Assembly: GCF_963678635.1 (NCBI RefSeq)
Contig: NC_087064.1
Location: 83,385,847-83,449,846, forward strand
Direction of reading: 5' to 3'
DNA length: 64,000 nucleotides
Origin: Symsagittifera roscoffensis
Taxonomy: Eukaryota > Xenacoelomorpha > Acoela > Convolutidae
A program made the translations under genes and the position numbers. The notes under the pieces are model-generated. The model made no database searches and had not been told where the DNA came from. It worked only from the letters and a program-made list of their open reading frames with translations. Positions 55,401-64,000 of the stretch are shown here, piece by piece (the first letter of the stretch is position 1; every line of letters begins with the position of its first letter).

Positions 55401-58400
55401 TTGAATCTAATTTTTTTTTATATCTAAATTTTTTTGAAAAAAAAACATGAAAAATCATAAAAACGCCATATCTCGAAAACCAAAAGGATTTGAGCAGTCA
55501 GAGTTGGACTCCAGATTTGCAACGACTGAATGTACCTTGACAACACCCCACTATTGGGTTGAGAAATTGAAGTTCCGTTAATTTTTTTTACATCTAGGTT
55601 TTTTTTTAAATCATAAAAAACGCAACTTCTCGAAAACCAGAAGGTTTTGAGCAGTCAAACTTGGACGCCAGATTTGCAACTCCTGAATATAACCTGACAG
55701 CACCCCACTATAGGGTTCAGAAATTCAAGCTAGGTTAGTTTTTTGTATCTAATTTTTTTTATATCTAAATTTTTTTGAAAAAAAAACATGAAAAAATCAT
55801 AAAAAACGCCATATCTCGAAAACCAAAAGAATTTGAACCGTCATAAATGGACTCCAGATTTGCAACGCCTGAATGTACCCTGACAACACCCCACTATTGA
55901 GTTGAGAAATTGAAGTTCGAATAATTTTTTTTACATCTAGGTTTTTTTTTAAATCATAAAAAAACGCAATTTCTCGAAAACCAGAAGGTTTTGAGAAGTC
56001 ATACTTGGACGCCAGATTTGCCACCCCTGAATATACCCTGACAGCATCCCACTATAGGGTACAGAAATTCAAGCTAGGTTAGTTTTTTGTATCTAATTTT
56101 TTTTATATCTAAATTTTTTTGAAAGAAAAAAACATGAAAAAATCATAAAAAACGCCATATCTCGAAAACCAAAAGAATTTAAACCGTCATAAATGGACTC
56201 CAGATTTGCAACGCCTGAATGTACCCTGACAACACCCCACTATTGGGTTGAGAAATTGAAGTTCGAATAATTTTTTTTACATCTAGGTTTTTTTTTTAAC
56301 TCATAAAAAAACGCAATTTCTCGAAAACCAGAAGGTTTTGAGAAGTCATACTTGGACGCCAGATTTGCCACCCCTGAATATACCTTGACAGCACCCCATT
56401 ATAGGGTTCAGAAACTCAAGCCCGTTTAGTTTTTTGAATCTAATTTTTTTTTATATCTAAATTTTTTTGAAAAAAAAAACATGAAAAATCATAAAAACGC
56501 CATATCTCGAAAACCAAAAGGATTTGAGCAGTCAGAGTTGGACTCCAGATTTGCAACGACTGAATGTACCTTGACAACACCCCACTATTGGGTTGAGAAA
56601 TTGAAGTTCCGTTAATTTTTTTTACATCTAGGTTTTTTTTTAAATCATAAAAAACGCAACTTCTCGAAAACCAGAAGGTTTTGAGCAGTCAAACTTGGAC
56701 GCCAGATTTGCAACTCCTGAATATAACCTGACAGCACCCCACTATAGGGTTCAGAAATTCAAGCTAGGTTAGTTTTTTGTATCTAATTTTTTTTATATCT
56801 AAATTTTTTTGAAAAAAAAACATGAAAAAATCATAAAAAACGCCATATCTCGAAAACCAAAAGAAATTGAACCGTCATAAATGGACTCCAGATTTGCAAC
56901 GCCTGAATGTACCCTGACAACACCCCACTATTGAGTTGAGAAATTGAAGTTCGAATAATTTTTTTTACATCTAGGTTTTTTTTTAAATCATAAAAAAACG
57001 CAATTTCTCGAAAACCAGAAGGTTTTGAGAAGACATACTTGGACGCCAGATTTGCCACCCCTGAATATACCTTGACAGCACCCCATTATAGGGTTCAGAA
57101 ACTCAAGCCCGTTTAGTTTTTTGAATCTAATTTTTTTTTATATCTAAATTTTTTTGAAAAAAGAAAACATGAAAAAATCATAAAAAACGCCATATCTCGG
57201 AAACCAAAAGGATTTGAGCAGTCATAGTTGGACTCCAGATTTGCAACGACTGAATGTACCTTGACAACAACCCACTACAGAGTTCAGAAATTCAAGTTCG
57301 GTTTGTTTTTTGTATCTAATTTTTTTATATCTAAATTTTTTTGAAAAAAATGAAAAAAATCATAAAAAACGCCATATCTCGAAAACCAAAAACATTAGAG
57401 CAGTCATAGTTGGACTCCAGATTTGCAACTTATGAATGTATCCTAACAGCACCCCTCTATAGGGTTCAGAAATTCAAGTTCGGTTAGTTTTTTTGTATCA
57501 AATTTTTTTTTATATCTAAATTTTTTTGAAAAAAAAACATGAAAAAATCATAAAAAACGCCATATCTCGAAAACCAAAACGATTTGAGCAAACATAGTTG
57601 GACTCCAGATTTGCAACGACTGAAAGTACCCTGACAACGCCCCACTATTGGGTTAAGAAATTGAAGTTCGGTTAATTTTTTTTACATCTAGGTTTTTTTT
57701 TTAAATGAAAAAATCATAAAAAACGCAATTTCTCGAAAACCAATGTTTTGAGCAGTCACACTTGGACGCCAGATTTGCAACTCCTGAATGTACCCTGACA
57801 ACACCCCACTTTAGGGTTCAGAAATTCAAGTTCGGTTTGTTTTTTGTATCTAATTTTTTTAAATCTAAATTTTTTTGAAAAAAAAAAACACGAAAAAATC
57901 ATAAAAAACGCCATATCTCGAAAAATTAAAGGATTTGAGCAGTCACACTTGGACGCCAGATTTGCAACCCCTGAATATACTCTGATAGCACCCCACTATA
58001 GGGTTGAGAAATTCAAGTTCGGTTGGGTTTTTCTTTCCAGGTTTGAGCAGTCTTAGTTGGACTCCAGATTTGCAACCCCTGAATGTACCCTGACAACACC
58101 CGACTTTAGGGTTCAGAAATTCAAGTTCGATTAGTTTTTTGTATCTAATTTTTTTTATATCTAAATTTTTTTGAAAAAAGAAAACATGAAAAAATCATAA
58201 AAAACGCCATATCTCGAAAACCAAAAGAATTTGAGCCGTCATAAATGGACTCCAGATTTGCAACGCCTGAATGTACCCTGACAACACCCCACTATTGGGT
58301 TGAGAAATTGAAGTTCGAATAATTTTTTTTACATCTAGGTTTTTTTTTAAATCATAAAAAACGCAATTTCTCGAAAACCAGAAGGTTTTGAGAAGTCATA

Positions 58401-61400
58401 CTTGGACGCCCCGGAATATACCTTGACAGCACCCCACTATAGGGTTCAGAAACTCAAGCCCGTTTAGTTTTTTGAATTTAATTTTTTTTTATATCTAAAT
58501 TTTTTTGAAAAAAAAAAAAACATAAAAAAATCATAAAAAAACGCCATATCTCGAAAACCAAAAGAATTTGAGCAGTCAGAGTTTGACTCCAGATTTGCAA
58601 CGACTGAATGTACCCTGACAACACCCCACTATTGGGTTGAGAAATTGAAGTTCCGTTAATTTTTTTTACATCCAGGTTTTTTTAAAAAATCATAAAAAAC
58701 GCAATTTCTCGATAACCAGAAGGTTTTGAGCAGTCACACTTGGACGCCAGATTTGCAACTCCTGAATATAACCTGACAGCACCCCACTACAGAGTTCAGA
58801 AATTCAAGTTCGGTTTGTTTTTTGTATCTAATTTTTTTATATCTAAATTTTTTTGAAAAAAAATGAAAAAAATCATAAAAAACGCCATATCTCGAAAACC
58901 AAAAACATTAGAGCAGTCATAGTTGGACTCCAGATTTGCAACTCTTGAATGTATCCTAACAGCACCCCTCTATAAGGTTCAGAAATTCAAGTTCGGTTAG
59001 TTTTTTTGTATCTAATTTTTTTTTATATCTAAATTTTTTTGAAAAAAAAAAACATGAAAAAATCATAAAAAACGCCATATCTCGAAAACCAAAAGGATTT
59101 GAGCAAACATAGTTGGACTCCAGATTTGCAACGACTGAATGTACCCTGACAACGCGCCACTATTGGGTTAAGAAATTGAAGTTCGGTTAATTTTTTTTAA
59201 ATCTCAGTTTTTTTTTTAATGAAAAAATCATAAAAAACGCAATTTCTCGAAAACCAAAGTTTTGAGCAGTCACACTTGGACGCCAGATTTGCAACTCCTG
59301 AATGTACCCTGACAACACCCCACTTTAGGGTTCAGAAATTCAAGTTCGGTTTGTTTTTTGTATCTAATTTTTTTAAATCTAAATTTTTTTGAAAAAAAAA
59401 CACGAAAAAATCATAAAAAACGCCATATCTCGAAAACCAAGAGGATTTGAGCCGTCATAAATGGACTCCAGATTTGCAACGCCTGAATGTACCCTGACAA
59501 CACCCCATTATTGGGTTGAGAAATTGAAGTTCGAATTATTTTTTTTACATCTAGGTTTTTTTTTTTAATCATAAAAAACGCAATTTCTCGAAAACCAGAA
59601 GGTTTTGAGAAGTCATACTTGGACGCCCCTGAATATACCTTGACAGCACCCCACTATAGGGTTCAGAAACTCAAGCCCGTTTAGTTTTTTGAATTTAATT
59701 TTTTTTATATCTAAATTTTTTTGAAAAAAAAAAAACATAAAAAAATCATAAAAAACGCCATATCTCGAAAACCAAAAGAATTTGAGCAGTCAGAGTTTGA
59801 CTCCAGATTTGCAACGACTGAATGTACCCTGAAAACACCCCACTATTGGGTTGAGAAATTGAAGTTCCGTTAATTTTTTTTACATCCAGGTTTTTTTTTT
59901 TAAATCATAAAAAACGCAATTTCTCGATAACCAGAAGGTTTTGAGCAGTCACACTTGGACGCCAGATTTGCAACTCCTGAATATAACCTGACAGCACCCC
60001 ACTACAGAGTTCAGAAATTCAAGTTCGGTTTGTTTTTTGTATCTAATTTTTTTATATCTAAATTTTTTTGAAAAAAAATGAAAAAAATCATAAAAAACGC
60101 CATATCTCGAAAACCAAAAACATTAGAGCAGTCATAGTTGGACTCCAGATTTGCAACTCTTGAATGTATCCTAACAGCACCCCTCTCTAAGGTTCAGAAA
60201 TTCAAGTTCGGTTAGTTTTTTTGTATCTAATTTTTTTTTATATCTAAATTTTTTTGAAAAAAAAAAAACATGAAAAAATCATAAAAAACGCCATATCTCG
60301 AAAACCAAAAGGATTTGAGCAAACATAGTTGGACTCCAGATTTGCAACGACTGAATGTACCCTGACAACGCCCCACTATTGGGTTAAGAAATTGAAGTTC
60401 GGTTAATTTTTTTTACATCTAGGTTTTTTTTTTAATGAAAAAATCATAAAAAACGCAATTTCTCGAAAACCAAAGTTTTGAGCAGTCACACTTGGACGCC
60501 AGATTTGCAACTCCTGAATGTACCCTGACAACACCCCACTTTAGGGTTCAGAAATACAAGTTCGGTTTGTTTTTTGTATCTAATTTTTTTAAATCTAAAT
60601 TTTTTTGAAAAAAAAACACGAAAAAATCATAAAAAACGCCATATCTCGAAAACCAAGAGGATTTGAGCAGTCATAGTTAGACTCCAGATTTGCAACTTCT
60701 GAATGTACCCTAACAGTACCCCAATATAGGGTTGAGAAATTGAAGTTCGATTAGTTTTTTAATATCTAAGTTTTTTGAAAAAAAAACATAAAAACGCCAT
60801 ATCTCGAAAAATTAAAGGATTTGAGCAGTCACACTTGGACGCCAGATTTGCAAACCCTGAATATACTCTGATAGCACCCCACTATAGGGTTGGGAAATTC
60901 AAGTTCGGTTGGGTTTTTCTTTCCAGGTTTGAGCAGTCTTAGTTGGACTCCAGATTTGCAACCCCTGAATGTACCCTGACAACACCCCACTTTAGGGTTC
61001 AGAAATTCGAGTTCGGTTAGTTTTTTGTATCTAATTTTTTTTATATCTAAATTTTTTTTGAAAAAATAAAACATGAAAAAATCATAAAAAACGCCATATC
61101 TCGAAAACCAAAAGAATTTGAGCCGTCATAAATGGACTCCAGATTTGCAACGCCTGAATGTACCCTGACAACACCCCACTATTGGGTTGAGAAATTGAAG
61201 TTCGAATAATTTTTTTTTACATCTAGGTTTTTTTTTAAATCATAAAAAACGCAATTTCTCGAAAACCAGAAGGTTTTGAGAAGTCATACTTGGACGCCCC
61301 TGAATATACCTTGACAGCACCCCACTATAGGGTTCAGAAACTCAAGCCCGTTTAGTTTTTTGAATTTAATTTTTTTTTATATCTAAATTTTTTTGAAAAA

Positions 61401-62455
61401 AAAAACATAAAAAAATCATAAAAAACGCCATATCTCGAAAACCAAAAGAATTTGAGCAGTCAGAGTTGGACTCCAGATTTGCAACGACTGAATGTACCCT
61501 GAGAACACTCCACTATTGGGTTGAGAAATTGAAGTTCCGTTAATTTTTTTTACATCCAGGTTTTTTTTTAAAATCATAAAAAACGCAATTTCTCGATAAC
61601 CAGAAGGTTTTGAGCAGTCACACTTGGACGCCAGATTTGCAACTCCTGAATATAACCTGACAGCACCCCACTACAGAGTTTAGAAATTCAAGTTCGGTTT
61701 GTTTTTGTATCTAATTTTTTTTGAAAAAAAATGAAAAAAATCATAAAAAACGCCATATCTCGAAAACCAAAAAGATTAGAGCAGTCATAGTTGAACTGCA
61801 GATTTGCAACTTTTGAATGTACCCTAACAGCACCCCTCTATAGGGTTCAGAAATTCAAGTTCGGTCAGTTTTTTGTATCTAACTTTTTTATATCTAAATT
61901 TTTTTGAAAAAAAAACATGAAAAAATCATAAAAAACGCCATATCTCGAAAACGAAAAGGATTTCAGCAAACATAGTTGGACTCCAGATTTGCAACTTCTG
62001 AATGTACCCTAACAGTACCCCAATATAGGGTTGAGAAATTGAAGTTCGATTAGTTTTTTAATATCTAAGTTTTTCGAAAAAAAAACATAAAAACGCCATA
62101 TCTCGAAAACCAAAAGGATTTGAGCAGTCACACTTGGACGCCAGATTTGCAACCCCTGAATATACGTTGATAGCACCCCACCATAGGGTTGAGAAACTCA
62201 AGTTCGGTTGGGTTTTTCTTTCCAGGTTTGAGCAGTCTTAGTTGGACTCCAGATTTGCAACCCCTGAATATTCCCTGACAGCACCCCACGATAGCTTTGA
62301 GAAATTGGAGTTCGGTTTTTTTTATATCCGTTTTCTGATCAAAAAAAATTTGAAAAATCATAGAAAACGCAATTTCTCGAAAACCAAAAGGATTTGAGCA
62401 GTCATACCGGGACTCCAGATTTGCAACCCCTAAATGTACTTAACAGCACCCCAAT
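43440..62455 (+). repeat. Satellite 2 core: ~175-bp monomers in higher-order repeats
   Basis: About 108 monomers share AACGCCATATCTCGAAAACC, TTTGAGCAGTCA, TTGGACTCCAGATTTGCAAC, CCCTGAATGTACCCTGACA, CCCCACTATAGGGTT and a T-rich then A-rich tail. Alternating types differ at CGCCATATCTCG versus CGCAATTTCTCG and GGACGCC versus GGACTCC. Between 43.6 and 51.2 kb the order repeats with a period near 1.5 kb. At 54.6-55.4 kb the period is about 345 bp (two monomers). At 52.7-57.0 kb there are ~1.03-1.06 kb repeats. No gene is supported; all 60-95 codon frames recur with the repeat. Confidence 0.97.
43704..51144 (+). repeat. 1.5-kb higher-order repeat with a truncated monomer
   Basis: A shortened monomer ends in GGGTTTTTCTTTCCAGG and is fused directly to TTTGAGCAGTCTTAG. 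The tract ends at 43,720, 45,214, 45,659 (variant CAAGG), 46,626, 48,122, 49,634 and 51,144. Main spacings are 1,494, 1,496, 1,512 and 1,510 bp. The extra copy at 45,659 shows an internal rearrangement. The same junction reappears at 58,040, 60,926 and 62,225. Confidence 0.9.
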
Positions 62456-62914
62456 ATATAGGAACGCATATAACGTATGTATATATAAAATTTTCAAATC
62501 TTGCTATTTTTTGGCCTTTAACAGACCAACAGACTTAAACATGAGCCAAATGAAATTTCTTAAGCATTTTAACCTACGGTATAGCTTAAACGTGCAAAAA
62601 CATTTTCGTTAAATATGCAAAAAAATAATACGTTGAAAAAACTTAAACATGCAAAAATAGGGACTTCTTAAACACGTCAAAATAGGGACTTCTTAAACAT
62701 GTGTCACGTGAAACGCCAATTAAATAATAGAGATATGAAAAGCATATTTTAATTTGGACGGATTCTTAAAATGCTAAAAACAATAGCAGTACACATTGTT
62801 TACAGCTGCTAAAACAAACAATTTTCAGATGTGGCAACTTTGCCGACAAAACATAAGCAGACAAATAACAGGCCGAAATTTTTTTGAACCGGAACAATAA
62901 CCGTAAAAAAAACT
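62456..62914. other. Sharp right edge of satellite 2 and flanking AT-rich DNA
   Basis: Monomer sequence stops within CACCCCAATATATAGG at about 62,460, with no diverged monomers after it. 62,640-62,725 contains two TAGGGACTTCTTAAACA motifs and GTGAAACGCCAATTAAATAA, the same dispersed family as at 25.2, 25.5 and 36.0 kb. No gene is seen. Confidence 0.7.
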
Positions 62915-63104
62915 GGTCCTGTACAGATTCGAACCCAGTACTTTTGCTGTTCCGCGCGAATTCGCTACAACTATGCTAAGTGTGCAAGATGCACAAAAAA
63001 ATTGAATTCATTATGAACCAAGGTACCAAAGTTGTGGACAAAGTTGTTTACGGGAAAAAGAAAGTCTAATATCCTATTGCAATACCCTTGCTATCACAAT
63101 GGTA
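62915..63104 (-). mobile_element. tRNA-headed short repeat (SINE-like), second copy
   Basis: On the minus strand TAGCATAGTTGTAGCG is A-box-like and GGGTTCGAATCTG is a B box. The flanking ATTATGAACCAAGG and AATACCCTTGCTATC match the copy at 22,655-22,890. It runs directly into the composite repeat at 63,105. Confidence 0.6.
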
Positions 63105-64000
63105 AACAAAGGCGAAGCTGAGCTTCGCACCACTTGCGATACAAATATGAGTGACTATAAAAATCAATTGGAAAACGAAAAAAAAAAAAACTTTTTTCAA
63201 TAGAAATTGCAAGATACGCCCAAAATATGCCTACACCATTAGGAACAAAATTTCCTACACCATTAGAAATTTTTCAACGAGCTTTGGGAATGCTACAAAG
63301 AATCCTAATTTGAAAAAAGTCATTTCTGCGGTAATAAGGAGACAGTCAATTATCTAAGTTCGCCAAAAATTTATATTTGCAAGAAAAACAAAGCTCAATT
63401 GAAATCGAACTCCCGGGCCTTGTCGCCTCAAACATGGGAATTACAGCAACTTGGAATGAAGCTGAACCATCGAGCTAAAAGAACCAAGCCGAAAAAAAGA
63501 CGGACGATAATCCGAAAAATAACAAAATCTCTAATTTTCAAATAAAGTCCTTTCTGCAGAAATAAGCAGACAGACAATAATCTAGATTGGCCAAAAAATT
63601 TTATTTGCAAAAAAAAACAAATCTGAACTTAAATCGACCTCCCGAGCTTTTTCATCTCAAGCATGGGTTACAGCACCTTGAAATAAAGCTGAAGCATCGA
63701 ACTAGGGGAACTAAGCCGACAAAAACAAACAGACGGACGATAGTCCGAAAAGGCACAGAAACGCTAGTTTGCAAAAAAAAAGGCTCAGCCGGATTCAAAT
63801 CGCATATCTTTTCCGTCTCACGCAGTTGTTTTACCTCAATATTAGATGCACCGGATGTATGTTGGATTTGAATTTACAGTTACCAAGCAGTAACAAAGAC
63901 GAAAAAACCTGAGCAGAAACCCTTCATGATGAGAAGAAATTCAAAAAAGTCCTTTTTCTCCTCAGAGCGCACACACGCGTACAACAAAAATTCGGACTTA
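63105..64000. mobile_element. Composite dispersed repeat, right copy (runs off the window)
   Basis: It begins AAAGGCGAAGCTGAGCTTCG and follows the block order of the 42,700 copy. Part of the body is present two to three times: TTATTTGCAAGAAAAACAAA at about 63,375 and 63,600, and GACGGACGATAATCCG at 63,500 and GACGGACGATAGTCCG at 63,731. A degenerate tRNA-like head is at 63,780-63,855 and the tail (CTTTTTCTCCTCAGAGCGCA) matches 43,265-43,285. No gene is supported. Confidence 0.75.

Noticed and set aside
43440-62455. Tandem genes coding for 60-95 residue proteins
   Set aside because: All such frames repeat with the monomers, start inside repeat motifs and differ between copies by indels, as expected for non-coding satellite DNA.

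Overview
This window looks like AT-rich, repeat-dominated nuclear DNA from an animal. There are no bacterial operons or ribosome-binding sites. Instead I see GT/AG splice signals with matching reading-frame phase, a TRAF-type MATH domain gene, hAT-like MITEs with 8-bp target duplications, Ty3/gypsy-type retroelement debris, tRNA-headed short repeats and two large satellite arrays. I cannot name the species or phylum from the sequence.

Layout. (1) 1-16.9 kb is a satellite of about 574 bp per unit, roughly 29.5 units, each made of a ~379-bp segment plus a ~195-bp hAT-like MITE. Flanking 8-mers indicate that the array began by recombination between two MITE copies, and an apparent reciprocal hybrid lies just outside it at 17,214. 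(2) 16.9-19.8 kb holds four free-standing MITE copies, a candidate gene for a small acidic secreted protein (splice acceptor at 17,496, ORF 17,541-18,119), a possible further exon near 18.6 kb and diverged AACAGTGCCGAA repeats. (3) 19.8-26.7 kb is mostly non-coding AT-rich DNA with an 87-bp tandem repeat, a CA microsatellite, a tRNA-like short repeat and a 283-bp tandem duplication. (4) 26.7-29.0 kb, minus strand, is the best gene: two exons that join in phase to a 311-residue coiled-coil plus MATH protein. Its intron carries a palindromic transposon built from twelve AACAGTGCCGAA boxes. (5) 29-33 kb has one plausible first exon (31,428-31,259, minus) and two diverged copies of a dispersed repeat. 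(6) 33.2-42.4 kb contains old, diverged monomers of a second satellite, split by a decayed Ty3/gypsy-like element (37.5-41.3 kb) whose pol region holds an internal 523-bp tandem amplification. (7) 43.4-62.45 kb is the young core of that second satellite, with ~175-bp monomers in higher-order repeats of about 0.35, 1.03 and 1.5 kb. (8) Copies of one composite tRNA-headed repeat lie on both sides of that core (42.7-43.4 and 63.1-64.0 kb), in the same orientation.

Few genes are present and I see no pathway linking them. The main biology is repeat dynamics: MITE-seeded satellite birth, layered satellite turnover, and a hairpin-forming mobile element inside an immune-type signalling gene. Most open frames in the satellites are shadows repeated with the unit and are not annotated as genes.
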